A stretch of DNA of 64,000 bases. Source: Coptis chinensis (Eukaryota; Streptophyta; Magnoliopsida; Ranunculales; Ranunculaceae). The number at the start of each line of letters is the position of its first letter. The first letter of the stretch is position 1. Shown in pieces: positions 22,948-35,089 of the stretch. Below the pieces are notes generated by a model that searched no databases, was not told where the DNA came from, and saw only the letters and a list, made by a program, of their open reading frames with translations. Made by a program: the position numbers and the translations under genes. The DNA is taken from positions 84,167,001 through 84,231,000 of the forward strand of contig CM027383.1 of assembly GCA_015680905.1 (NCBI GenBank), read 5' to 3'.

Positions 22948-22961
22948 AAAGCTAGAAAACT

Positions 22962-23862
22962 GAAAATTGAAAAATAAACAGAGAAAGAACCAGTGACTGA
23001 AGTACTGAACACTAGATAGATTGGGAATTTGCACCATAGCTAGTAAATTCGTGGACAGCAAAAATTTAGTACGGAAATTATTCGTAAAAAATCCGAAAAA
23101 TTGGATTCTAATTCGTTTAAAATTTTGGCCCAAATAAACGAAAAAAATGTCAAACATATAATTCGTGTTTTATACGGGTATAATAAGAAAACATTCAGTC
23201 ATATTTTGTTGCATTATAAGTTTAGAAGGTAATGTTTTGCTCAAATTGTAGTGTGTTTTTTTATTTAAAAATTACGGACCTTATTATTCGGCAATTATAA
23301 GCCTAGATCATAGAATTCGAGTATCAATTCTTAGATTTGAAATTATTCGTATTATACATAAAACGGGTATAAAACGGAATATTACTAGCTGTGATTTGCA
23401 CTACATATTTATCACATCAAATATGTCTTATTCATTACGATAATCATCGACATCATGGATGGTCAAGCTGATTATCGGTATATATAAAGTTCTCTGCTTT
23501 GACTGCAAATTTATCACAACAAAAGCACTTAAGACGTTCCCCCAACTTCGAGATGCACCAACATCCTTTTTTGGGTCCTGTTTTACTACATTGAGTCATT
23601 GATTCAGGACACGCTGTTCAAATGATAAACCAAAAACCAATAATAATATTAGCATTATATATTATTGAACTGGAAATTTTAACAAAATCTCAAAATAAAA
23701 GGAGAACATAGCAATTCAACATTTTGGAAATCTAAAGTCAGTTTTATTTCTTGAAGAATAATAGAGTGGGTGATTCACTTCCTACATTCTATTGAAAATT
23801 TGGAGAATTTTCTATCCAGTTCACTGAGTATTATCAAATAATTTTAGTTATCTGAATTGGAG
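22962..23862. other. Intergenic, no gene seen
   Basis: AT-rich sequence with no reading frame resembling a protein. It has short self-similar pieces (AATTCG/CGAATT) and TATACGGGTATAATAAG-type segments that may be old transposon relics. Confidence 0.5.
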
Positions 23863-24045
23863 TCGAGATCTCTACAACCAGGTACAGAGATCATCTCTGT
23901 AACCGTGTTATCTCGCCGTTGATCCGAATCCGAGATGTGTGTGTACCTCGATACCTGTGTGTGTGCTCCGAGATATATGTGTGTGCGCCGAAATACGAGA
24001 TGTGTGTGTGTGGTACAACTACGGTTATAGAGGAACCGGTCTGAT
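23863..24045. repeat. Dispersed GT-rich repeat, copy 1
   Basis: It contains GGTACAGAGATCATCTCTG, GCCGTTGATCCGAATCCGAG, alternating GTGTGTGT and CCGAGAT units, and TATAGAGGAACCGG. The same sequence occurs inverted at 62155-62325, so it is a mobile or amplified repeat family of about 180 bp. Confidence 0.75.
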
Positions 24046-24257
24046 CTGAATTATACTTGAAGAATTTATTAAGTACAAATCGGTCTAGCTACGGTTGAAC
24101 ATTTGAAACAAAAAGTGTTTAGCTTATGGGCCTAGTTATTGAGACAGTGTGCAATATAGCGTGTTCTATTCACAACAAAATCATAGGTTGACATCATTTT
24201 GTAAAATTACCTCCACAGTGAATTTCAAAAGCATCCACACATATTGCCGTCAAAACC

Positions 24258-24464
24258 ATGAAGAATATCAGAATAGCAACCACCTTCATCTTGGCAGTGA
24301 TGATTCTTACAAATTCAAATTATCTTAAATTAATTTTTGATGGTTTATTTTATTTGAGAGACTTCACAATGCAATATATTAGAAGCAGCAACCCCATAAT
24401 AGAAGATTTTCTAAAAATTCTAATATTATCTAGCATATATGGTATATCTCACAAGATTTTGTAG
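24258..24464 (+). CDS. Short ORF with signal-peptide-like start, unidentified
   Basis: A 68-residue frame begins MKNIRIATTFILAVMILTNS, like the signal peptide of small secreted plant peptides. The rest lacks the expected cysteine pattern and is simply hydrophobic and AT-rich. It may be a remnant of a defensin-like gene or chance. Confidence 0.2.
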   Translation: MKNIRIATTFILAVMILTNSNYLKLIFDGLFYLRDFTMQYIRSSNPIIEDFLKILILSSIYGISHKIL

Positions 24465-24985
24465 TAAATGTTAGAATTAAATCTGATATAACTTTTCAAA
24501 TGATTTGATCTTCAAATCTTTAAATATTCATCACAAAACTTTTGGTACATGTGGCATTACCATTTTTATTTTTTATTTTTTTGTGGTGGCATCAGAGGGG
24601 TTTGGCGAACGCCCTCGGCCGCTCCCACTTAAGGTCGCTGTCATCGGATCAGGAACGCTCCACACTCGTCCCGCACCACCTTTTTTCTTATCATAATAGG
24701 GTTTTAGATGCAAGTCATATAAAATTTACCATAATAGGATTTACCATAATATAAGATTCTTATCATAAGATTTACCAGGGTTTTAGATGCAATTCATATA
24801 CTTATATCCAAATTGAATCCTAAAAGGCTAAAACCAGGTCCATTCCAATTTGTATCAAAAGAATAAACTATAAATGGGCTAATTTAATAAAATCACCGGT
24901 TTACATAATTTGCAATTTTGCATTACTTCCGATTAGAGGAGAGCTTATATGTTGAGCCTCGTACACATAATGACATAATAGCTAA

Positions 24986-25480
24986 GAGCATTTTTAGGTG
25001 AGACACTATTCTAACATCAAATAATAAATTTTCAATAATTTGGTGTTTTTTCATCTTCAGGAGAGTCACATGTTGATGAAAACACCAAAGCAAACACCAA
25101 ATCGGCCAAAATTTGGTGTTTGCTTTGGTACTGTATCAAATCTCTCTCGCGGACGGTTTTTTGAATATGGGCTTGGGCTAGAATGTGGGCTTCAATCATG
25201 CGGTTTTACGAAAACCGCGCGAGAGATTTGTAAAGAGAAGAAAGAATAAAGTTGATGTGCTGTGTGCGACACATCGGTTTCTGAAAAACCATATGGGCTT
25301 GGGCTTCTGTGGCACGGTTTTGCAAAAACTGCATGAGCTATACGGTGCGGTTTAGGATAAACTGCGATATTTGATGTCAACTATTTGATATCGCTCCTGA
25401 AGTTGGTTAGTGCTTTTTTGATTTGGTATTTGGTTTGGTTAAAATATTTGGTGTTTTCTTGGTTTCTTTACTAAAAATGC
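24986..25480. mobile_element. MITE-like element with GAGCATTTTTAG ends
   Basis: The left end GAGCATTTTTAG and right end CTAAAAATGC are inverted. AACACCAAA/TTTGGTGTT segments recur inside, on both strands. A TAA precedes the left end, but the right duplication is imperfect. Two GGGCTTGGGCT segments with AAAACCG/CGGTTTT arms lie in the middle. Confidence 0.5.
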
Positions 25481-26807
<1,327 letters not shown>

Positions 26808-29519
26808 TCACTTGTTCTTGCTAGATTCTCCCGTGTACTGGTTGATTAACCCATTGACATCTTTCCAGAACAGACCTTCTACCAGGATCCCATCCTTGGT
26901 GAACCTAAAAAATCCAACAGAAACTTGTGTTAAAAGAATCAATGGGCACGCATTTATGGCACTCATAAGACATGCCTAAACATACCATTTTGTGACACTC
27001 TTGGTGAACTGTACTGGTTTACCAGCGGAAATGGATTTGGGTTCTGAGCTGGATATTGAAAGTGTATACATGTCAGAGAATCTAGGCAACTTAGAAGAGA
27101 TGACTAGTCCAGTGCTGTTAAAGGATCCCTGCATCAATAAAGCACAACTGAAAAACAATTCATGAAAATTTGGGGAAATCTACTGAGTTTGAATGCATTG
27201 TATAATTATTAAGACCTGTCACGCAGACTAATAATACATTGAGCGAAAAAACAGGGTTCCTGCAGACAACTACATGAAAATTTATGGTTGGATTGGCATA
27301 CCAGAAAATAATGTACAACGAAAATTGTTGATTGCACATTTGCAAGGTATATTTATCAGTGATGTCTTTTCGACATACACTCTTTAGAGCTGGGCTCATT
27401 GAGTACTCCCCGAGTAATTGGTGAGTAGTCGCTACTCGCTGCTTAGCCAACCCGACTAACAATTTAATCCCCGATCACGATCGGGCTCAAAAACTCCCCA
27501 AGAATTCGGCCGATTAGCCAATTAATACATGCGGATTCGCCGATTAATATGTGCTGATTAGCCGAGTAATTCTGTTAACTATTTCACTTTTAAACATCGA
27601 ACTCGACATTACGCCGATTCGATCAACCCCCGATTCTTTAAAGTTTTACACTTTAATCATATTTATTTTAGTTTTTAATCATATTTATTTTAGTTGATTG
27701 AGCGTATTTATTTTAGTTGATTGAGTGTATTGATTGTTTATTGATTGATTGGGTTCTTAATTAGCTCCATTATGTTGGTATTTCAAGGTTTAAATATATT
27801 TAATAAGTATTTGTAAAGAAATATAGTGTTACGAAAAATCGTCCGATTAATCCCCGACCTATTACACCTACTCGCTACTTGCTTTTCAAACGAGTAGCGA
27901 CTGAGTAGCAATTTAACTGTACAACTTTAGAGAGAAACATGGTTAAACCTCCAAAGTAATGAGCTCATTCAATGAACTTAGATTAGGAAATGTTTGCCAG
28001 CACTTTCTTCTTGGTTGCAGTTGATGGACAGTATTAATTGTGGTAATGGAGACCAAATGTAAGATCATGACTTTGGAGAGCATAGGACTACAATACATCT
28101 CTTCGTTGGGTAGTAAGGGTGACCAATTAAGTAGTATTATTGGTCTTTTGAAGGTGCTTCGAGGCCTAACTGGAGAAAACTTTGGACATAATTGATGTGA
28201 TGCAAAAAGGAGAATAACGAATAGGAATGTCTAAAGTCTAAACCCTTAACCCAGCAAAAAACAGAGTCCAAACCCTAGTGGATACACTCCTGCTCTTATA
28301 AACAACAACTACGATATGTGGTCGCCCCATAGTCCCAAATTTGAAATTTCATATTTCTTTTCTAGTCCTGGTCATTTTTCTTCAGGCCAACTAATCTCAA
28401 AGTCCTCACTGATTTCTTAAGTGAATCAAACTGATGTATCTTTCATGCAGTTACCTTGACCACATCCACACAAGAATATTCTTCCCCACATTTTTCCTCG
28501 ATACCTCTTAAATAGTAAATTATTGTAAGCTTAAAAGCAGTAAGAGCGATTTAATAATTCCTCAAACCAAAAAGCAATTCATTTAAAATTGTAGTGGGAT
28601 TTACCATAACAAACAAAAGTGTTATGAATGTAAATGTTCAAAAAGTTCTACCAGATTATCAAACTCCATGGATATTGACTTCCAAGTGGTCGTCAAAGAT
28701 CAAGGGTCATAGAGTACTCCCTTGTTATATATATCCAAATAAGTACATACGCTAATTCGTCAGAACCCAAAGTTGTGAGCTACACAACCTAGATGCAAGA
28801 GATGCATCAAGATTGTCTGTGGACACAACAAAAGATCCAATAATTCACATGGCTGAAGATACCATCATAAAACAAGTTGTGTTTTTCAATTAAGTATCCT
28901 CTATGGCCCTATAACCATTTTTTAAAGGATATGTTGAATTCACAATAGCACCAAAAAAGATCCCACTGTCACTAATGTTATTTATATTAAAAGATTGGTT
29001 TGGAGGAAAGGCAGTCACCGTGGGTGGAAGAGTAAACAAGATAGCATTCTTCTCCTTAGTGTAGATAATCAGCTGCAACAATCCGTTGAATATAACATAC
29101 TTGCCATAGTCAAAGAAAACAAACTAAAAAAAAAAAAAAAATCTTTCATTACATAATAACAATAATAATAGATTAAAAATGGTAATAAGGAAGGATATAA
29201 TACGATGCAAGCGATCAAAACATCTTTATTCTCCGGGAACTTCTTGGGGTAAAATTGAGCAATCAAAGCGATGATAATAATAATGAATCCAAGTAATAGT
29301 TTCACATTGCTAAGCTTCACATCTTCGGGGTACCCACGACTTTTCACAATCTGTTTTTGACAAATAAAAGTAATTTAATAAAGATTTAAATCTAGGGTTT
29401 TTCAGGAAATTGAAATTTACCTCAGAGATGGATTCATCGAGAATGTTTTTTATGGCATTTTGGTCTAATAAATTTGCCTTTTTTGGGGTCTTCTTTGGAG
29501 AGATGTTGGTACTCGCCAT
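26808..29519 (-). CDS. SPC25: Signal peptidase complex subunit 2 (25-kDa subunit)
   Basis: Five coding exons: 29421-29519, 29204-29350, 29019-29099, 26986-27128 and 26808-26904. Together they give 188 residues with all phases consistent, close to the usual plant length. Landmarks in order: KKANLLDQNAIKNILDES, SRGYPEDVKLSNVKLLLG, two membrane segments (GFIIIIIALIAQF and the ACI/YVIFNGLLQLIIY region), TKEKNAILFTLPP, STGLVISSKLPRFSDMYTL, KSISAGKPVQFTKS and LVEGLFWKDVNGLI, ending in a lysine-rich tail. The protein is a non-catalytic ER-membrane subunit of the complex that removes signal peptides. Intron 3 is about 1.9 kb and carries a repeat. Intron 2 may be a minor-spliceosome intron, which would add two residues (see findings). 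The ATG at 29519 is the first in frame. Confidence 0.95.
27390..27935. repeat. Repeat-like insert in SPC25 intron 3
   Basis: The ends resemble inverted repeats: GTGAGTAGTCGCTACTCGC on one side and ACGAGTAGCGACTGAGTAGC on the other, with CCGATTA motifs scattered between. It is probably a non-autonomous transposon or its relic; no target duplication was seen. Confidence 0.5.
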
Positions 29520-29819
29520 TTCTTCTTCTTCTTACTCTTCTCTTGTGTGGTCTAATTTTGGTGCGGTCTTCTTCTTACACTCGCCTCTCACTTCTATCTG
29601 TATCACTAATCTCTCTGCACGTGCCGTGCCAAAATCCCGTTAATATCGCTAATTTTTGTTGTCGGCCCATCACGGCATTTTGTTAGGTGCCACGTGCTAA
29701 CTTCGTGCTGGAAATAGAGATTTTTTCGATGATAGCCCATTTACATTATTCATTCATGGGCACTATCATTACATAATCTCTTAATCCAACAAAAGATCAA
29801 ATTATGAAATCAAAATAGA
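29520..29819. promoter_or_regulatory. SPC25 upstream region
   Basis: The region directly upstream of the SPC25 ATG. A CT/TC-rich stretch (29520-29560 plus strand, so GA-rich on the gene strand) adjoins the start codon and a CACGTG-containing segment lies at about 29691. Nothing more specific was recognised. Confidence 0.35.
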
Positions 29820-29827
29820 GTTTTCAG

Positions 29828-30959
29828 TAGGGGTGTTTCTTTTTTCCGAAAACCTAAATTTTTCGAATTCTTTTCGAATTTGGTAATGATATTTGTGTTT
29901 CGATATTTGAAATTCTGATATCCAATTTTTCCGAAAAATAATTGGATTGGAATTGGATATGTTTTCAAAATCCGATCCGATGTGATTTCTAATTAATTTC
30001 CAAATTTTTAACATATCCGGTCTACTTCATATAGTTACTAAATTAAAACTACATATAGTTTACAAACCAAATAAAAATCTTATATAAATCTATTTATATA
30101 TTAATATTAAAGCTCCCACAAGGGATATTTTTCGAGCTCTATTAAAATTCTACGTCATCTCCTATTAAAATGGAAATTTCTCTCCTATTTGAAAAACATT
30201 TTTTTTATTATAATTCTAACACTTCTATTTAAAGCCGGAATCATTCTCCTATTAAAATGGGAATTCTTCCCCTATTGAAAAGAAAAAATCTAGCATATCT
30301 AATTAAAACGATAATTATTATCCTATTAAAACAGGATCTCTCTCCCAATTAAAAAAACAGGTTTTTAAAATTTAATTAAAACTTCATTTAAAACAATTTG
30401 TTAGAAAGTTAAAACGGGTTAGCGACTAAAACGGTAGTCCCAATTTTTTTTAAAAAAAATCTAATGTTTTCAAAAGAGCCGGTGCATATGCACGGGCCTA
30501 CAAGCTAGTAGAACATTATCTCTCTCTCAACTTTAAGAAATCAATATTTTCATTCTAGTACATGTCTCAATTTATTCCATATTCTTATTTACTGAATTAA
30601 TACATTAACATGCATGAAGAAAAAGTTTGTTGAATGAACGAGTTAAAAGGTCTAAGTTGTTTTTTTAGAATTAATACATTTTAAAATGATTTCTAAATGA
30701 ATGAATTAATTAGATAAAAAATAGTTATTCTAAGAGAATACGATTATACAATTTAAATTTCCGATTTACTTTCATATTTTGCGGATTTTGAAATTTTCAA
30801 AAAAAATCCTATTTTCCAAACTTTTCGAATTCAGAAAAAAAAAAATGTAATCCGAAAAATAATTGAATCGGATTTGGAAAGGATATTACCATCCGAAAAA
30901 AATTGGAAATGTTTCCGAAAGCCCTTTATCCGATCTGATCCAATCCGAAATCACCCCCA
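29828..30959. mobile_element. hAT-like element with perfect 8-bp target duplication
   Basis: The ends TAGGGGTG and CACCCCCA are imperfect inverted repeats. They are flanked by identical GTTTTCAG at 29820-29827 and 30960-30967. The interior is AT-rich with TCCGAAAA/TTTTCGG motifs near both ends and no transposase. A 420-bp Helitron sits inside (30089-30508), so the original element was about 710 bp. Confidence 0.8.
30089..30508 (+). mobile_element. Small non-autonomous Helitron nested in the hAT-like element
   Basis: It starts TCTATTTATATATTAATA after an A and ends CTAG before a T. The perfect hairpin GTGCATATGCAC lies 12 bp upstream of the terminal CTAG. The size is 420 bp and there is no coding sequence. 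The lack of a target duplication and the A/T insertion point match Helitron behaviour. Confidence 0.85.
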
Positions 30960-30996
30960 GTTTTCAGAGACAAAATTAAATAAATAAACACTCTTA

Positions 30997-31482
30997 GAGC
31001 ATCTCCAATGGGGGGTGTAAATCATATAGAGTGGAAAGTTTATACCCCAAGTGTCAAAAACTTTATCCAATAGGGGTGTTAAACCGCAGGTAATAGGCTA
31101 TTAGTTGATAGAAGGGGTAGGAAATTTCCCATCTCGCTATCAGTTGATAAATAACTCGGGCGACACTTGAACACACATCTGAACAAAAGAAACATTCGGA
31201 CGTCACTTGGAGTGTCGTTCTATCTATTTCTAAAAGTCACAATTTGAAAATTTTAAACTCGGACGACACTTGAAGTGACATCCCACTTTAATTTAAAGAG
31301 GAACGTCACTTCATGTCATCCGAGTTTAAAATTTAACGTTTTTACATTTTTTTCATTGGAAACAATAGAAAATGGATATTTATATACTATACAATAATTT
31401 GCAATTGGAGTTGTAAAATCCTAATGGCATCTAGATGAAACCTATGTGGAAGTGTAATTTTACACCTCCATTGGAAATGCCC
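30997..31482. mobile_element. Tourist/PIF-type MITE
   Basis: The ends GAGCATCTCCAATGGGG and CCATTGGAAATGCCC are inverted repeats flanked by TTA at 30994-30996 and 31483-31485, the target duplication of PIF/Harbinger elements. The interior has repeats around CGGACGACACTTGAAGTG and no coding sequence. Confidence 0.75.
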
Positions 31483-31485
31483 TTA

Positions 31486-32741
31486 ATGATTAAAAGTATT
31501 TATATTGCGGGCTCCATCCCTGTTAAGCATATGCAACAAATATTTATTGGAAATAGAGTTTTGGCCCATATGTCCTGACTCTTTTTTTGTTAAAATCTCA
31601 TAAGCCGTAATCCTACCTTTTGAAAAAAAAAAAAATGAAAAGTCAGTTCGATAAGTCTTTCATTATTGCTCTTTGCCAATTTGCATGAGACCATGACTGC
31701 TCAAAATTTTCAATTTTCAGGTCAAAATGTGCAAAGCTCAGCAGTTTATAAGAGTGATGTTGTATTAATCCTCGTGTGATTGAGGACGTGTTGCGTCGTA
31801 TTGTCTCAGGGAATCCACCATTATATAAGTACGCCAAAGCGCCAAGTGGCAAGTGAGGCACTTTTTAGTTCTTAACTAACTGCTCTTTTTCTTGTTTTTT
31901 TGAACTTGGCAGGCCTGCTCTGCCTTGATATTCCAGCATTTTACTGCCACAATTGGGTCCAAATTCGGTAGGACCATAGCACCTGTGGTTATGACTTATG
32001 AGCTTACACCAACAAGTGTTAAAACTTTAAGATCACGTGAGAATAATGTCATACGTTTTATAAACAACTTGCACATGGGCCAGTGACACAGCTAGTTAAC
32101 TATATAGGCTACGAGCGTCAGTTAGTTACTGTTTGAAAACTATTTCTAAAACCCTTGCACTAAATATACGGGCCTGGTTTGGTTTTTGTTTTTTTTAACA
32201 GAAATAGCATTTTTTTTTTTAGTAAAGCAAGCAGTGCGCAGGAGAGAGAGTGTGCCAGTGTATTTACGCCACTCAAGGACGGAGCCAGGAATCTGACTTA
32301 GGGAGATGAGTGTATATACACAATCAAAATACAAGACGGCGGGACAGAGTCAAAAATCTAACCTAGGAGGGAGTGCTTATACTATTTCAGAAAATGAAAT
32401 AGCATGAAACGTATTTACCACTTTGACCATGTAATTAACAAGGGATAACAAAACGTATTAGTAGATGAAGTAAAACATTCAAATTATGAACATACCTCAT
32501 AGATCTCGAAAAAGAACAATCAATGCAGACTAGGAGAAAGCAAAGGCTTGGCCACTTTAAGCTCCTCACAGTCACTTATATAGACTGTTTTAAGAGGTCT
32601 ATTCCATATATTACGTGCACTCTCAGCTCTTTCGTCTCCAAAAATCTAAGCCAAATCGTTGAATTGGCATATCCGATCGGATGGTTTGTAAGTAAGTATA
32701 ACAACTATGGTCATCACCACATCAAGGCCTAAAAACAAAAA
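31486..32741. other. Intergenic, repeat fragments only
   Basis: No gene recognised. At 32215-32290 there is a partial copy of the repeat that also flanks the copia element (GGAGAGAGAGTGTGCCAGTGT). The rest is unassigned. Confidence 0.4.
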
Positions 32742-32843
32742 TTACCACATCCCCCCAGATGAGCCAATTAGGATCCCCCCTAGGTACAAAAAAAAAAAAA
32801 AAAAATCATAATTGGCTCATCTAGAGGGAAGGGGATATGGTAA
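32742..32843. mobile_element. Short MITE-like hairpin
   Basis: The arms TTACCACATCC...GATGAGCCAATTA and TAATTGGCTCATC...GGATATGGTAA are reverse complements around a poly-A loop, about 102 bp in total. Not seen elsewhere in the window. Confidence 0.6.
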
Positions 32844-33164
32844 TACTAGTTAACCCAAATTCACCACTTATATTTTTTTATTCTTCTACTACAAATTCAT
32901 TCACGCTACACTATAGTCCAACATATAAATTAACCATAAAATGACTTATACATTGTCTATAATAATGGACAGTAAGTAAACAACACCACAATTGGAATGA
33001 CAATTTTTGCATACATATATTTGTCATCAAAAAGTATGATTGCAAAATCAAAGAGGATATACAATTAATCATGATCACTTGTATCCACATACCACATTTA
33101 CAAACAAAAAGAAGCTATTGGTTTGTTAGCCTATATTCTCCTATACAAAAAGATCGAACAAGGA

Positions 33165-33703
33165 GCTCAAGTAGCCAAGTCAGGCATTTGAAGCCGCTCT
33201 CGCCGAGTTTTCTTCAAGACATCAAAAGCATCTATGATAGAATCTTTATCAAATTGTCTAGCAATATCTTTCTCAATAAACACAATCAAATAATTTGCTA
33301 GATAATCATCTTTCATCCTATTACGTAGTCTGGTCTTTACAATCCTCATCGCTAAAAATGCACGTTCCGATGTAGCAGTTGAAATAGATAAAGTCAACAC
33401 AAGACGAATCAGAATCATTCTATCTATAGGATGATAAATTGTTGACTTTCCTGTTTCTATCAAAACTTAACACAATTTGGAAATGGGTGACAAATTTTGA
33501 AACTCAGAGTGTATGAGAATGTCATTCTCATAGTTTTGCAACTGGTATCTCAAATGAAAATTTTCTTGCTCGGTGAAATCCATCGGATAATAATTATTTG
33601 CAAGCTTGCAAATATCATTAATTTTGAATGATCTATAATTGTTCCAGGGGTCTAAAGCCGAGCTAAGAACAAGCAATCTCATTACATCCTCCTTAAACAT
33701 GTG
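33165..33703 (-). pseudogene. hAT transposase C-terminal fragment
   Basis: The minus-strand frame has DVMRLLVLSSALDPWNNY, NYYPMDFTEQE, FQNLSPISKLC, then LVLTLSISTATSERAFLAMR and VKTRLRNRMKDDYLANYL. This is the dimerisation region of hAT transposases and of the TTF/MYM-type zinc-finger proteins derived from them. A TAA at 33464-33466 splits the two halves in the same frame. The N-terminal BED/TTF finger and catalytic aspartates are missing, so only a tail fragment remains. No hAT ends were found nearby. Confidence 0.8.
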
Positions 33704-34009
33704 ATTTAATTATTGCAGCTGTGAATCAATTGTACCCATGAAAATTTCAACTCAAAAATGATGCCCGGTAAGGGAATCCTGAGTAGATTAATGATAAAAC
33801 ACTTGGGTTTGATATGACGCTCCTACACCTATTATAAGAAGACTATGTTGTGGCTTCACGTTTAAAAAACACAGTCAAAAATTTTGAGGGGGCGATAGTA
33901 AAATATTTAAACTTATTTTGAGGGGGGCGAACCTCTACGTATTCAAAAAAATTCATACTGATAATACATAGAACCCCCCCCCCCCTCGGCCCCTCCTGTC
34001 TCCATCTAT

Positions 34010-34106
34010 GAGGCCACTCATCATGCAGGAGTGAGAGTTTATTGTTACAAAAAGTACTGCAATCAATGTCTCTTGACCCTACGTATAGTTGCACCCTGCG
34101 CATACT
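34010..34106. repeat. Direct repeat flanking the copia element, left copy
   Basis: GGCCACTCATCATGCAGGAG through CTGCGCATACT matches 39728-39822 in the same orientation with about ten differences. The left copy stops exactly at the target duplication of the copia insertion. Confidence 0.75.
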
Positions 34107-34781
34107 TGTTGGGGATTATACCAATACCAATCGATTCCCCCACTACACAGATAACTCGTATATGGAAACAATTCAACTCCGGACAAAATCTAAATATCAA
34201 CTACAACCTATACTAACATGCCCAACTTGCTAAACAACTATCAACAACAAATAATAATGCAAAGCAGTAAAGGCAAACCACAACACAAAGATTTATCGTG
34301 GTTCGGCCAATGATGCCTACTTCCACAAGAGTCAGTTCTTTATAAAGTGGGAAGGAAGATTACAATCTCTCCTTTCAGTCTCTCACCTTACTAGATCACT
34401 CTTATCTCTTTACAGGGTTGTATCTCTGTAAAGGTTATCTCTCAATTTTGATAGCTTTCAAGATTGGTTTCTCTCTCTTTGTTTTTGTCTGGTTCTTAGT
34501 CTTCTGACTTAGGTTTTCCAAAATCTTGATTTTGTTTTTATATCAAAAAACAAATTTCGTGGTTACTGTAGCGAAGCCCATGAAAATCAGCCTTTGGTGG
34601 AATTAAGCCTATTAGAAGCGCAGTGCCCCAAAACACTGAAGTCCGAAGCGCGGGTCGCCTCCTATGGCGCGGTGGCCAAAACACTGAGAGTCCGCGAGCG
34701 GTCGCCCTCGAGGCGGTAGCTCGAGATATCCAACTTCGAATCAGCTCCGTTTCTCTCCTCATGTGAAGGATAACTCCAACA
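34107..34781. repeat. Copia LTR (3' LTR of the minus-strand element)
   Basis: 675 bp. It is close to the other LTR over 34107-34575 and the last ~45 bp, but a ~150-bp segment in between differs strongly. Confidence 0.93.
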
Positions 34782-34812
34782 ATCTCCCCCTCCCGAACAG
34801 TGAGGGGGGATA
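34782..34812 (-). other. Polypurine tract of the copia element
   Basis: The minus strand reads GGGAGGGGGAGAT immediately before the 3' LTR, the expected primer site for plus-strand DNA synthesis. Confidence 0.75.
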
Positions 34813-35089
34813 CCTCCATGCAATTTCCAAATTAACAGGAGGAGTCTGCTACCATTCCGGCGGTAGCACATCAAATATCAAATTTACCTTTCGGTAAGAC
34901 TTTGGTCATCATATCCGACCCGTTCTTGTCGGTATGGATCTTCTCGATACACAAATGCTTGTCTTCGAAACTTCTCTAATCCAATGATAACGACGCGTGT
35001 ATGTGCTTGGATCTAGAATGAAAACTTCGGATTCTTGCTCAAATGGATGGCGCCTCGGTCACATAGAACTACAAACTGTTTACGCTTTA

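Larger units (their letters stand above)
21498..22961. mobile_element. Large fold-back (inverted-repeat) element
   Basis: The left half (21498-22012) and right half (22437-22961) are reverse complements over about 500 bp with indels. Landmarks are CCAGAACTTAGGCCAATTAG on the left against CTAATTGGCCTACGTTCTGG on the right, and AATTGGAATTCAAATCATC against GATGATTTGAATTCCAATT. The left arm is C-rich, with a (CA)n tract; the right arm has long G runs. No coding sequence. The outer ends are near AGTTTGCTAG and CTAGAAAACT; no target duplication was resolved. Confidence 0.8.

Noticed and set aside
22785..23157. Proline- and phenylalanine-rich minus-strand frames
   Set aside because: They translate the G-runs and AT-rich flanks of the fold-back element.
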